A stretch of DNA of 64,000 nucleotides from Natribaculum luteum. Its GTDB lineage: Archaea; Halobacteriota; Halobacteria; Halobacteriales; Natrialbaceae. Both the position numbers and the translations under genes were made by a program. This document shows positions 45,053-54,169 of the stretch, one piece after another. The DNA is taken from NCBI RefSeq assembly GCF_023008545.1, contig NZ_CP095397.1, forward strand, positions 1,612,001 through 1,676,000. Reading direction: 5' to 3'. Under the pieces are notes generated by a model that saw nothing but the letters and a program-made list of their open reading frames with translations, was not told where the DNA came from and searched no databases. How positions within the stretch are numbered: position 1 is the first letter of the stretch; the number at the start of each line of letters is the position of its first letter.

Positions 45053-46267
45053 ATGGGTGAAACAGACTCTCCAGTACAGAACGTTCGCGTCTGGTCGGCA
45101 CACGAACACCTCGGCTGGTGGGTTCTGGGAGCTGTGTTACTGGCTGTGCTCGGACTCGTCGTCAACCAGTATCTCCCGTGGCTCATCTTCGGGCTGTTCA
45201 TTTACTACGTCGCGCGGCCCATCACTCGACGACTCGAGCGGCGTATCGCCTCACCGACGCTCGTCGCGGCCCTGACACTGCTTCTCATTATCGTCCCGAT
45301 CATCGTGTTAGCCGGCGCGATCTTGCTCGTGGCGCTCGGGCAACTCGTGGCGACGGTCTCGGACATACCGGTCGACAGAGTCGTCGCGCAGTTACCGGTC
45401 TCGATCCCGAACCTCCCGAATACGCCGACGGAGGTATACGACACGACGCTGGTGCTGATCCAGGATCCGTCGGTCCAGAACCTTCTGGGCACGTTCGGCG
45501 GCGTCGTCGGTGCGATCGGCGCAGTGCTGTTCAACGCGTTCATCTCGCTGTTGATCGCGTTCTTCCTGCTGACAAGCGACCGAAACATCGCCGCCTGGTT
45601 CGAATCGAACGTGTTCGGCGAGGACAGCCTCGCATCGGCGTACCTGTCGGCCGTCGATCGGGGACTGGGTTCGATTTATTTCGGCTACACGATGACGATC
45701 TTCGCGGTCATCATCCTCTCGGCGGTCATCTACGCGGTGTTCAACTTCACTGCGCCAGGGGATCTGACGATCCCCTCGGTAGTACTGTTCGCCGTCGTCA
45801 CTGGCCTCTTTACGCTCGTCCCGCTCGTGGGCCGGTCGATCGTCTATCTCACGGTCGCTGCGATCCTCGCCGTCCAGGCAGTCACCGTCGATCCGCGTCT
45901 CATCTGGTTCCCGCTTGCGTTCCTCGCGGTCATGATCGTCGCGTTCGACAACCTCATCCGGACGTACATCCGGCCGTACCTCTCAGGACGACTGCTCAAC
46001 ACCGGACTCGTCATGTTCGCGTACCTGTTCGGGCCGCCGCTGTTCGGCTGGTCGGGGATCTTCCTCGGCCCGTTCCTGATGCTGTTTATCGTGACGTTCA
46101 TCCGGATGATCCTCCCGGTCTTGGCCAATCAAGAGCACGAGCGCGCTGACGTCGAGTCCGAGCACACGCTCGACGAGTTCTCCGATAGCGTGGCCGACCA
46201 GCAGGACGAACAGCCGCCCGATACAGGCCGTTCTGACCTCGGACCCGAGGATGACCCGACGGTGTGA
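45053..46267 (+). CDS. AI-2E family transporter
   Basis: A 404-residue polytopic membrane protein of the AI-2E (PerM/TqsA/YdiK) family with about eight helices, including WWVLGAVLLAVLGLVVNQYLPWLIFGLFIYYV, PTLVAALTLLLIIVPIIVLAGAILL and the conserved late segment GPPLFGWSGIFLGPFL. Members export quorum signals or ions, and some are Na+(Li+)/H+ antiporters; the substrate here is unknown. The C-terminal tail is acidic and cytosolic. A TTAAG element at 45024-45028 lies about 27 bases before the ATG at 45053, which supports this start. Confidence 0.85.
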   Translation: MGETDSPVQNVRVWSAHEHLGWWVLGAVLLAVLGLVVNQYLPWLIFGLFIYYVARPITRRLERRIASPTLVAALTLLLIIVPIIVLAGAILLVALGQLVATVSDIPVDRVVAQLPVSIPNLPNTPTEVYDTTLVLIQDPSVQNLLGTFGGVVGAIGAVLFNAFISLLIAFFLLTSDRNIAAWFESNVFGEDSLASAYLSAVDRGLGSIYFGYTMTIFAVIILSAVIYAVFNFTAPGDLTIPSVVLFAVVTGLFTLVPLVGRSIVYLTVAAILAVQAVTVDPRLIWFPLAFLAVMIVAFDNLIRTYIRPYLSGRLLNTGLVMFAYLFGPPLFGWSGIFLGPFLMLFIVTFIRMILPVLANQEHERADVESEHTLDEFSDSVADQQDEQPPDTGRSDLGPEDDPTV

Positions 46268-46339
46268 GGTTCTGCCACTGATGGACCACGACTCAGAATC
46301 CGGTTTCAGTCGAATCTAGCCACTCGTAGGGGACCAGCC

Positions 46340-46732
46340 GTTCGCCCGAGCGAGAGTGGGTGGCTACTCAGCCCAAAAGGGTGTTGAGGCACAGAACCTC
46401 GTCGGTACGGGTGCCCTCGGCGGTGGGCTCTGGGCCTGCTCATCGGGCTGATCTTCCTCGTACCTGTGCTGGGAATGGCGGTTGGCGCAGTATCCGGCGT
46501 GCTAGGTGGGACGTTCGCCGATATCGGTATCGACGATTCGTTCATCAAGGAAGTCGGCGAGACGATCGACTCTGGTGAGTCCGCGCTGTTCATACTCGTG
46601 AGTGACGTCCAGCGGGACCGCGTCATCGAGAAACTCGAGCCGTACGACCCCGAACTCCTCGAGACGCACCTCTCACCGGAGGACGAAGACAAACTCCGCG
46701 GACACTTCGTCGCGGAGGAAGTGACCACGTGA
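46340..46732 (+). pseudogene. Frameshifted DUF1269 membrane protein gene
   Basis: The frame from 46466 to 46732 encodes the C-terminal half of a DUF1269 protein (MLGMAVGAVSGVLGGTFADI, then IDSGESALFILVSDV). The matching upstream half, EAQNLVGTGALGGGLW, lies in a different frame at 46387-46433. One missing base in the TGGG at 46431-46434 would restore the normal GGGLWGLLIGLIFL helix. Further upstream the frame shifts again near VATQPK at 46360, and no good start is visible. It is either a real pseudogene or a sequencing error; the second break favours a pseudogene. DUF1269 proteins are about 170 residues; function unknown. Confidence 0.65.
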
Positions 46733-46826
46733 ATCCTGGAAACGAGCGGTCGTTTGGAGGCGTCCAGGGGTCCAGTCTCGCACAGGCGACACGACGATCA
46801 CGCAATTCCGATAGTATCGATGGATT

Positions 46827-48449
46827 CTAGACGGCACCCGTCCGGAACAGCGCGACGATGGCTCCCGAGACGAGCAACACCATTCCGACGACGAGCAGCA
46901 GCGTCTGGAACCAGTCGCCGACCGTAAACCCGAGTCGGTCGTTCGTCGGCTGGCGGTGCGGAGACGCTGGCGCTTCGACGGGACCGGGAAACGCCGCCAG
47001 CACCTCGCGGAGTTCGCCGAGTCCGAGCGCGCCGGTGAGCAGCGCACAGAACACGAAGATCACGAAGCCCGCCGGCGGGACGACGACGAGCGCAAGCCAC
47101 GGCTTCGTGATGTTCGTCGCCATGGCGAAGATCGGGATCGACGAGAGGCCGGTCGCCAGCGTCGCCTGTCCGATTCGCGCCCCGACGAGCGGCCTGAACC
47201 CGACCAGCCGGGCGCTCAGACAGTGGAAGACGAACATCGAGCCGTAGCCGACGCTGGTCGCGACGGCCGCGCCGTGCATTCCGTAGCGAGGGATCAACAG
47301 GGCGTTGAGCGCGACGTTGATCACCGCCGCCAGACCGGTCGCAACGACCGGGTAGCGGAGCGTCCCTTTCCCCTGTGCGACGGCCAGGATCGGCCGCGCG
47401 AGCGCGAAGCCGAGCGCGCCAGGTAACAACAACAGCAGCGGTTCGATCGCCGGCGTGGCGTCCGGACCGAAGTAGATCGGGACCGCAACGTCCGCCAGCG
47501 CGGCGAGTCCGACGGCCATGACGGCCGTCAGCAAGAACGTGTACCGCGTCGTCCGGGAGGCGAGTTCGGAGATCTGCCGGTGGCGGTTCTGCGACCACAG
47601 CTCCGAGGTCGAGTGGACGTACACCGTCTGGAGCGCCAGCGGGACGAACCAGAGGAACTCCGCGAGCGTCAGCGCCGCCCGGTAGTGGCCGACCTGGGCG
47701 CTTTCTCTGAACCGCTGGAGCATGATGATGTCGACGTGGTACAGCGACGTCAGGAGCAACACGAGGACGACGCTCATCGAGTTGAACGTAAGCATCGTCC
47801 GGCTGGGAAACCTCGAGGGCGGCCGGCTGAAGATACACCGGAGCGAGACCTGGCGGTGGACCAGCGCGAGGCCGACGACGGCGACGAGCGCACTGGCCAG
47901 TACCCGACCGGCGAGCGCGCCGATCACACCATGTCCGAGCGCCACGAGCGGGATCGCGAGGGCGACGAACGCGACGGTGTCGAGAATCTGCAACGGTTCC
48001 GAGTACCGCTCGAGTCCGAAGCCCATGAGCGTCTTGCGGGCGTAGCTGCGAAACTGCGCAGCGAGCACGAGCACCGCGAGGACGTGAAAGTACGTCGCGA
48101 ATCCGGGGCCGAAGGCGAGTTCGACGATCCTGCCTCGAGCGGCGACAACGAGGAGGGCGGCACCGACGACCGACGTGAGGATCGCCAGCCGGAAGTAGAA
48201 GCCGACGACGAGTTCGCTCCAGTTCGCGATCGGCCGATCTTCGGCGAGGAACTTTCGGACGCCGTCGGTGATCCCCGAACTGACGAAGATCATGTAGAGT
48301 GCGAACACGGAGAGGAGAAACGAGTACTCCCCGAACCGCGACGCACCCAGGAGACGGTACAGAAGCGGTGTCGTCAGTGCGGTCACCACGAGGATGACGA
48401 CCTTTCCGCCGACGACCGAGAGGATGCCGCTGGCAATGCTCCGGTTCAC
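46827..48449 (-). CDS. Polysaccharide flippase (Wzx/MOP superfamily)
   Basis: A 540-residue membrane protein with about 14 helices of the MOP superfamily, Wzx/RfbX type, which flips lipid-linked glycans across the membrane. The N-terminal segment SIASGILSVVGGKVVILVVTALTTPLLYRLLG with the following FGEYSFLLSVFAL is the typical first two helices. The C-terminal cytoplasmic loop (PGPVEAPASPHRQPTNDR) precedes a last helix. The GTG at 48447-48449 is taken as start because AGGTGG precedes it at 5-10 bases and helix 1 begins immediately; the longer ATG form would add 24 polar residues. It lies just downstream of beta-helix gene B on the same strand and would export the repeat unit made by the locus. 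Confidence 0.85.
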   Translation of the reverse strand: MNRSIASGILSVVGGKVVILVVTALTTPLLYRLLGASRFGEYSFLLSVFALYMIFVSSGITDGVRKFLAEDRPIANWSELVVGFYFRLAILTSVVGAALLVVAARGRIVELAFGPGFATYFHVLAVLVLAAQFRSYARKTLMGFGLERYSEPLQILDTVAFVALAIPLVALGHGVIGALAGRVLASALVAVVGLALVHRQVSLRCIFSRPPSRFPSRTMLTFNSMSVVLVLLLTSLYHVDIIMLQRFRESAQVGHYRAALTLAEFLWFVPLALQTVYVHSTSELWSQNRHRQISELASRTTRYTFLLTAVMAVGLAALADVAVPIYFGPDATPAIEPLLLLLPGALGFALARPILAVAQGKGTLRYPVVATGLAAVINVALNALLIPRYGMHGAAVATSVGYGSMFVFHCLSARLVGFRPLVGARIGQATLATGLSSIPIFAMATNITKPWLALVVVPPAGFVIFVFCALLTGALGLGELREVLAAFPGPVEAPASPHRQPTNDRLGFTVGDWFQTLLLVVGMVLLVSGAIVALFRTGAV

Positions 48450-48626
48450 GGGTCCACCTTCAAGGATCGGCGACGATCGGCGGGCTTCGCTGTCGCCACT
48501 CGAGCGACGTCCGACGTACACACAGTACCGGAGACTACCGTATCCTGGAACGTTATTATAGAGGCGTTAAACGGCTCGAGACGACGAATTAGTGCATACG
48601 CGTCCCCGGCCGGGCGTCGCGACGGC

Positions 48627-50270
48627 TCAGTACGTGTTGGCCCAGGTCGTGACCCCGCTGGCGCCGTAGTCTCTGATTCCGTTGATGAGTCGGTTCTTCT
48701 TGAACGCCGGATTCGAAGCGGAGGTGTAGAGACAGACGGCTTCGCGGCCACTCTGATAGGACTCGAGATCCGCGTCGCGGACGACCGTGTCGGAGCCGAG
48801 TTCGACGTAGGGATACTGGTCCGCCCGGTAGGTTCCGCGATAGACGACGGTGTTCGAACCCGTGTTGACCATCGCGTTTCGGTCGATGCTACCGGGGCCA
48901 CGCTGGGTGACGTCCACGACGTTGAACCGGCAGTTGTCTCGCTCACAGCGAATTCCGTCGCGGAAGCCGCCGCCGTCCCCCGCCTCGCCGGAGATCGTGA
49001 CGTACTCTGCGAGCACTCGATCCTGTTTGTCGCTCTCTCGAATCCAGAACGGGTGGCCGCCGGCCGTGTTGTGTTCGATCTCGGTGTCGGTTACGACCGT
49101 CTCGCCCGCCAGCGGCGAAATCACGATTCCGTGGTTGACGTCGTCCCCTGCCATCTCGATTCGCGTGTTCTCGATCCGTGCGCTCTCGCAGGTGTTCATC
49201 ACCGACAGCGCGTGGCTCGTCGGGTCCGGCGACGAGACCGTGATCGCGGCACCGTGGACGCGGATACCGTGCCCGTTCTCGATACGGATCCCGCGCTGGG
49301 ACTGATCTAACGGACGCGTGCTGTCGACGCGAACCGTCGGCCACCTTATCTGGCTGTTCGACCCGCCGACGCGGACGTTCGCGCCGTTGCTGTTCTCGTA
49401 CAGGCCGCCGTGAACGACGATCGTCCCGTCGCCGTGTGCCGCGTACAGGCCGTTGTTCGGGAACGCACCGAGCACGCAGTGGTGAAACGTGAGTCGGCCC
49501 CGGTTCTGATTCGCCTCGATTCCGATCGGCCCTCGCCAGCGGTCGCCGGCGCTCGGCGTGTTGTCCACCCACTCGCCGCCGTCCGGTGCGCGAAATCGTT
49601 CGACGATGCCCTGGCCGTCGGGGTCGGTGACGTTGAACATCCCCGGTCCCCAGGTGCCACTGTCGTGCTGGCCGTAGATGTTCACGTCGCGAACCTCGAG
49701 TCGCTGGGAGGCGTACGCCTCGATCACGCGAATGCCCGTGTTCGAGGCGGTCTGGTCGACGTCGAATCCCTCGAACCGGAGACGCCGGCCGGGGCTGTAG
49801 GAGACGCCCAGACGGAACAGCCGGTACTGGGGGCCGTCGAAGTCGTAGTAGTTCGCCGGAACCAGCGTCGCGCCGTCGCCGACGAACCCGACGTTCTCGA
49901 AGCCCGTAAATCGGAACTGCTCGTCCATGTAGTATCGCCCCTCCGGGAATACGAACAGCGTGTCGTCGGTGCGATATCGCTCGAGAGTCGGTGTGATTGA
50001 TTCGCCGCCGGTGTCGTCGGCTCCGGCCTCGACGACGTCGACGACGTTCTCGTACTCGTCGTAGTACTCCGAGTACGGCCCGGACGCGCCACTCGCGGTC
50101 GACGCGAAAGTCGCTCCGGCTGCTCCCGCGGCAGCTACGGTCTGCAAGAACGTTCGCCGCGAGGATACTTCGGTGTCAGAATCGTCCCCCTGTGTTCGTC
50201 CACGACAGCTATCGAAGTCCACGGGTCGATCACCCGCGTTCGACGTCGGTACGTCTCGTTGTTTCCCCAT
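48627..50270 (-). CDS. Tat-exported right-handed beta-helix protein B
   Basis: A 547-residue paralogue of protein A with a longer polar N-terminus before the twin-arginine signal (SSRRTFLQTVAAAGAAGATF, ~36-55). The conserved start VVDVVEAGADDTGGESITP, FPEGRYYMDEQFRFTGFENV and HDSGTWGPGMFNV are shared with A. Beta-helix rungs follow (IRIENGHGIRVHGAAITV, ARIENTRIEM), and a C-terminal region with single cysteines (RCERDNCRFNV) parallels the same positions in A. It is probably a surface polysaccharide-modifying or -binding protein. It precedes the flippase gene in the same direction. AT-rich DNA upstream carries its promoter. Confidence 0.8.
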   Translation of the reverse strand: MGKQRDVPTSNAGDRPVDFDSCRGRTQGDDSDTEVSSRRTFLQTVAAAGAAGATFASTASGASGPYSEYYDEYENVVDVVEAGADDTGGESITPTLERYRTDDTLFVFPEGRYYMDEQFRFTGFENVGFVGDGATLVPANYYDFDGPQYRLFRLGVSYSPGRRLRFEGFDVDQTASNTGIRVIEAYASQRLEVRDVNIYGQHDSGTWGPGMFNVTDPDGQGIVERFRAPDGGEWVDNTPSAGDRWRGPIGIEANQNRGRLTFHHCVLGAFPNNGLYAAHGDGTIVVHGGLYENSNGANVRVGGSNSQIRWPTVRVDSTRPLDQSQRGIRIENGHGIRVHGAAITVSSPDPTSHALSVMNTCESARIENTRIEMAGDDVNHGIVISPLAGETVVTDTEIEHNTAGGHPFWIRESDKQDRVLAEYVTISGEAGDGGGFRDGIRCERDNCRFNVVDVTQRGPGSIDRNAMVNTGSNTVVYRGTYRADQYPYVELGSDTVVRDADLESYQSGREAVCLYTSASNPAFKKNRLINGIRDYGASGVTTWANTY

Positions 50271-50587
50271 AGAGAGTCACTTTCAGTAAAGTCACGTTTG
50301 GGTTCAATATCTATGGATTCGGATATCCAGTCTTTAAAAGTGAACGAATTAACGAACTTTTGATAGTTGTTTCTCTGGGACGATCGAGTGAGTGATCAAT
50401 ATCGAAATAACTCGCCACTGTATCGTGAATATCGACTCACACGTGGCGGTGGCAGTCGTCTGAAACTGTATCGGGTAGAATACAAATATATTTAGAATGT
50501 TCGAATACTCTCGAATAGCTGACAGTATTTCGATCGCTCACGAAACGATAGATGAACGAAAACTGTCGCGATGCCGCCCTCGGAGAA
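50271..50587. other. AT-rich intergenic region, 317 bases
   Basis: More AT-rich than the flanking genes, with no open frame that looks coding. It contains upstream promoter sequence of beta-helix gene B (near 50320-50345, ATTAACGAACTTTTGA) and the downstream end of the HTH_10 gene. Confidence 0.5.
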
Positions 50588-51247
50588 TCAGTCGGGATCC
50601 GAGCGGGTGTGGTCGTGCTCGAGCGTGGTCGCGATGAGACTCGAGACGGCACGCCTGAGTCGCTGGGAGACGGCGGATGTCGACACGTCGAGTTGGTCCG
50701 CCAGGTCACCCTGTGAGACGCGTCTCGGGATGTCGTAGTAGCCAGCGTAGTACGCCAGCGAGAGGATCTGGCGCTGGCGATCGGTCAAGATGTACGTGTC
50801 GTCGTCGGTCGCCGTCGACTCGCGCAGCTGCGTGACGCGAAACGAGATCCCGTGTTCGCGACAGTACTTCCGAAACGAAGAGAGGACGTCGCGGGTCGGC
50901 ACGTGTATCCGGGCGAGCCACCCGCGACCGTTGCTCGTCCTCTCGAGGACGAACAGCCCCTGCTCGCTGCAACACGGCGGAACGAGTTCGAGGTCGGTGT
51001 CGACCACCACCCGATAGACGGCCCGGTTGGCGAAGGTCGCGACGCGAGTCGGATCAGAAACCGTGTGATCCGCCACCATCGCCGACTCGACAGCCGAACA
51101 CTCGTCTCCGAACACGGAGACGAAGAGCAACCGCCCGTCACTGGCCGTCTCGTACTCGTGCCTGATCGTCACGTCCGGTCCGGCCTCGATCGTCGGCACT
51201 AGCGCGAGGTCTTCGGAGACGAGTTGTACTTCTGCGACAAATCCCAT
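50588..51247 (-). CDS. HTH_10 (Bat-type) transcription regulator
   Basis: A 219-residue haloarchaeal regulator. The N-terminal ~140 residues form the variable sensor region of bacterio-opsin-activator-like proteins and contain a CCSEQG cysteine pair. The C-terminal HTH_10 domain begins LTDRQRQILSLAYYAGYYDIPRRVSQGDLADQL (~155-187) and ends VSTSAVSQRLRRAVSSL. It has no membrane segment. Such proteins are usually activators of nearby genes. It lies between the beta-helix B gene and a MutS-like gene, both transcribed leftward, so regulation of the glycan block is possible but not shown. Confidence 0.9.
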   Translation of the reverse strand: MGFVAEVQLVSEDLALVPTIEAGPDVTIRHEYETASDGRLLFVSVFGDECSAVESAMVADHTVSDPTRVATFANRAVYRVVVDTDLELVPPCCSEQGLFVLERTSNGRGWLARIHVPTRDVLSSFRKYCREHGISFRVTQLRESTATDDDTYILTDRQRQILSLAYYAGYYDIPRRVSQGDLADQLDVSTSAVSQRLRRAVSSLIATTLEHDHTRSDPD

Positions 51248-51478
51248 CGACCAGGTCCCCTGCTACGGGCCATCGGCCTCGAGCGGACATACTTATCGGG
51301 CCGTTAATGTCTCGTTTGACTGTTGTGCTGGCTGAAACTGAGTGTCAGGCCCGCTCTCAGTCGAATCGAGCAGCGAGTCGTGACCGTAACGAAAAGACCC
51401 ACCCGGTGGTGACTGTGAGAGACGACTGTCGCCCCCGGCGACTGTCCGGTGTGGCCACGACCGCCCCGAGTCGATCGC

Positions 51479-53464
51479 CTACTCGAACTTCTCCAGTAGC
51501 TTCCCGTAGAACCTGCTGTCGCGTTTTCTCGCCAGTTTTTCGACGATCAACTCCGGCGTCGACCGTGCGAGGTGATCTTTGACCGGCGAGCGGTTCACCT
51601 CGAGTTCGCCGTCGACGAGACCGACGGCTTCGATCCCGTCGACGGTCACGTCGAAGTCGGCCATCTCGCGGATCTCGCCGGCCAGGTGCGAGACGAACAC
51701 TGCCGTCGCGCTCTTTTCCTCGAGCGCCTCGAGAATGCCGGCAATGATCTTCGCCGACGCTCCCGGTTCGGTGATGCTCTCGAGTTCGTCGACCAGCACG
51801 AGGCTGCCGTCGCCGCCGTCGGCGAGGTCGGCGAACTCCCTGACGGTCGACTCGAACGCGCCAGCGTCGAGCGTCCCCTGGCTCTTGGCGTGATAGTGAA
51901 GGTCGTCGAACCGTCGCAGCCTGACGTCCGCCGCAGGAACGGGCAGCCCCATGTGGGCCAGGACGACGACGCTCGCCACGAGGTCGAGCGTCGAGGTCTT
52001 CCCGCCGCTGTTGACACCCGACAGCAGGGCGACGCCCGAGACCGCGTAGTCGACCGGATCGATCGCCTCGAGCGGCTCGTCGAGCAGTGGCGAGCGGCCG
52101 CCGTCGATCGCGAACCCGACCTCAGCGTCCGCGTCGACGAACGTCGGCATCGTACACTCGAAGTCCCGGGCGAACCGTGCGATCGCGTACTCGACGTCGA
52201 GTTCGAGGGCGTCTCTGACGAGTCGCGTCGCTCCCTCTCGCTGTGCCGCGAGGTCGCCGGCCAGTTCGCGCTTGAGTCTGGCGGCCCGGCGCTCTTTCGC
52301 CGCCGTCAGCTCCTCGCGCAGCCGCGAGATGGCGTTCTCGTCGCGTTCGACGGGAAAGGTCGGCTCGTCGCCGAACGCCCGGCGGGCGATCTCCGCCTCG
52401 CCGGCATCGAGATCGAGCGCGTCGACGAGGTGCTCGCGTGCGCTCTCGACCGCGGCGGCGTACTCGTCGGCGAGTTCTCGCGAGAGCAGCGAGTCGACGC
52501 CTGCCCCGCGTTCGACCAGCGAGAGGAGGTCCGACCCCTCGATGGTGACGTCCTGCTCGCGAATGGCCTCGCGAAGGCGGTCGTTCGCGACGCTCTCGGC
52601 CGCGCTGGCGGCCGCGTCGAGGTCGTCGACGGCGACGGTCAACCGATCGAGTTCGTCGTCGCCGGCGACGGTACCGTCCGCGGCGAGTCGCTCGAGGCCG
52701 TCCTCGAGCGCGTCGAGGTCGCAGTCGGACTCCAGTCCCGCCCTGCGGTGGACTGCGATCGCTGCTCGCAAGGTGTCGCGGTTGCGCGCGAAGAAGGCGA
52801 GCGCCCGCTCGGGGACGACCTCGGCGGGGTCCTCGAGGGCGTCCGGGCGGACCTGGACGTCGCCCTCGACGTCGACGCCGGCGAACGACTCGTCGAGTGC
52901 GATCACGGTCGCGTACCCTCGCGCGAGTTCGGCGAGGTCGCGTGCGTCCTCGACCACCTCGACCGAAAGCTCCGGGATCGCCTCGCGGGCCTCGCTGTAC
53001 CGTTCGGCGTCGGTCGTCGCCAGACACCGGTCGCGGACCCGGACGTCGCCCGCGTCGTCGAGCGGCCTGACGTCGGCGAGGGCCTCGAGCACCTCGGGGT
53101 CGGGGTCGCGGGTCACGGCCTCGCGAGCGAACGCCTGGACCTCCTCGATGCGCGAGCGTCGGCAACTCGGATAGATGGTCTCCAGTCGCTGGGCGGCGTA
53201 GCTGGTGACGGTTCGGTCCTGGAGCGACGAGAGGAGGGTCCGGTAGATTTCGCGTGCACGGTCGGTCGCGAGGAAGCCGCCAGGGTCGTCGTGCTCGCGG
53301 CGGATCGCCCCGCGGGCGATGCGCGCGGCGCGTCCCTGCGTGATGCCCGGTGCCCGCGCGAGCGTGGCCACATCGCCGGTCCGTAGCGCACGCTCGGGGT
53401 CGTCGAGTTCGGCGAGCGCGCTCGCGGTCTTCTCGCCGACGCCCGGAATCGACTCGAGGTCCAT
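51479..53464 (-). CDS. MutS-like ATPase with N-terminal helix-hairpin-helix region
   Basis: A 661-residue protein whose C-terminal half is a MutS-type ABC ATPase: Walker A GVNSGGKTSTLD near residue 493, a Q/signature region, Walker B SLVLVDELESITEPG near 560 and the switch histidine in FVSHLAGEI near 590. The N-terminus has helix-hairpin-helix repeats (LESIPGVGEKTASALAEL and ARAPGITQGRAARIARG), a DNA-binding feature. There is no mismatch-recognition domain with the FxE motif, so it is not a classical MutS; it fits the archaeal/haloarchaeal MutS2/MutS5-like group. A role in recombination or junction processing is likely; no MutL is adjacent. It is divergent from the DUF192 lipoprotein gene. 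Confidence 0.85.
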   Translation of the reverse strand: MDLESIPGVGEKTASALAELDDPERALRTGDVATLARAPGITQGRAARIARGAIRREHDDPGGFLATDRAREIYRTLLSSLQDRTVTSYAAQRLETIYPSCRRSRIEEVQAFAREAVTRDPDPEVLEALADVRPLDDAGDVRVRDRCLATTDAERYSEAREAIPELSVEVVEDARDLAELARGYATVIALDESFAGVDVEGDVQVRPDALEDPAEVVPERALAFFARNRDTLRAAIAVHRRAGLESDCDLDALEDGLERLAADGTVAGDDELDRLTVAVDDLDAAASAAESVANDRLREAIREQDVTIEGSDLLSLVERGAGVDSLLSRELADEYAAAVESAREHLVDALDLDAGEAEIARRAFGDEPTFPVERDENAISRLREELTAAKERRAARLKRELAGDLAAQREGATRLVRDALELDVEYAIARFARDFECTMPTFVDADAEVGFAIDGGRSPLLDEPLEAIDPVDYAVSGVALLSGVNSGGKTSTLDLVASVVVLAHMGLPVPAADVRLRRFDDLHYHAKSQGTLDAGAFESTVREFADLADGGDGSLVLVDELESITEPGASAKIIAGILEALEEKSATAVFVSHLAGEIREMADFDVTVDGIEAVGLVDGELEVNRSPVKDHLARSTPELIVEKLARKRDSRFYGKLLEKFE

Positions 53465-53600
53465 CGACCGGCGTATTCCACCGAGACGAGAAAAAACTCC
53501 CGCCCGAACGTGGACGGTCGCCGGTCGGCAGCTGTCTCCCTCGCAGGCGATGAGTCCCGGAGTGGCGTTTTTTCACGCCGAAGCACGTATCCGTTGGCGA

Positions 53601-54128
53601 ATGCGACCGTCCGCGTTCACGCTCGTGCTCGTACTCTCTGTCGCGCTCGCCGGCTGTAGTCAGCCAATCGTCGGCGACGACCCGCCGAACGATACCGACG
53701 GCGCGGCGGACGTCACCAACTCGACCGACGAGAACGCCACCGCCACGTTCGTCACCGACGAGGGCAACGCCACCGTCTCCCTCGAGGTCGCCGACACGAG
53801 CGAGGAGCGCACGCGGGGGCTGATGTACCGCGAGTCGCTGCCCGACGACCACGGTATGGTGTTCGTCTACGACGACGCCGACGACCGGTCGTTCTGGATG
53901 AAAAACACGTACGTCCCGCTCGACATGATCTTCGTCGCGCCCAACGGGACGGTGCTGAACGTCGAACACGCGGAGCCAGAACCCAATACCTCGACAGCGG
54001 ATCTCGAGAGCTACGAAAGCGACGGGCCCGCTCAGTACGTCGTCGAACTCGAGCGGGGATTCGCCAATCGAACGGGCGTCGACGCCGGGGCGGAGATCGT
54101 CTTCCACGACGACCTCCGCGATCGCTGA
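53601..54128 (+). CDS. DUF192 lipoprotein
   Basis: A 175-residue exported lipoprotein. The signal peptide ends at lipobox VALAGC (Cys18), followed by a Thr/Asn/Asp-rich linker with NST and NAT sequons. A DUF192 domain (EVADTSEERTRGLMYRESLPDDHGMVFVY, then FWMKNTYVPLDMIFV) fills the rest. DUF192 proteins are small beta-rich exported proteins found widely in archaea and bacteria; their biochemical role is unresolved. The start at 53601 is fixed by the signal peptide. The gene lies between the MutS-like gene and a nitroreductase-like gene, all with separate promoters. Confidence 0.85.
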   Translation: MRPSAFTLVLVLSVALAGCSQPIVGDDPPNDTDGAADVTNSTDENATATFVTDEGNATVSLEVADTSEERTRGLMYRESLPDDHGMVFVYDDADDRSFWMKNTYVPLDMIFVAPNGTVLNVEHAEPEPNTSTADLESYESDGPAQYVVELERGFANRTGVDAGAEIVFHDDLRDR

Positions 54129-54169
54129 CCCCGTCTTCCTTTTTCGGGATCGCCGTCGTAATCCGGGCT

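Noticed and set aside
52122-54107. 661-codon minus-strand open frame over the MutS-like, DUF192 and part of the nitroreductase region
   Set aside because: It overlaps well-supported genes on both strands and is dominated by Arg. It is a shadow frame.
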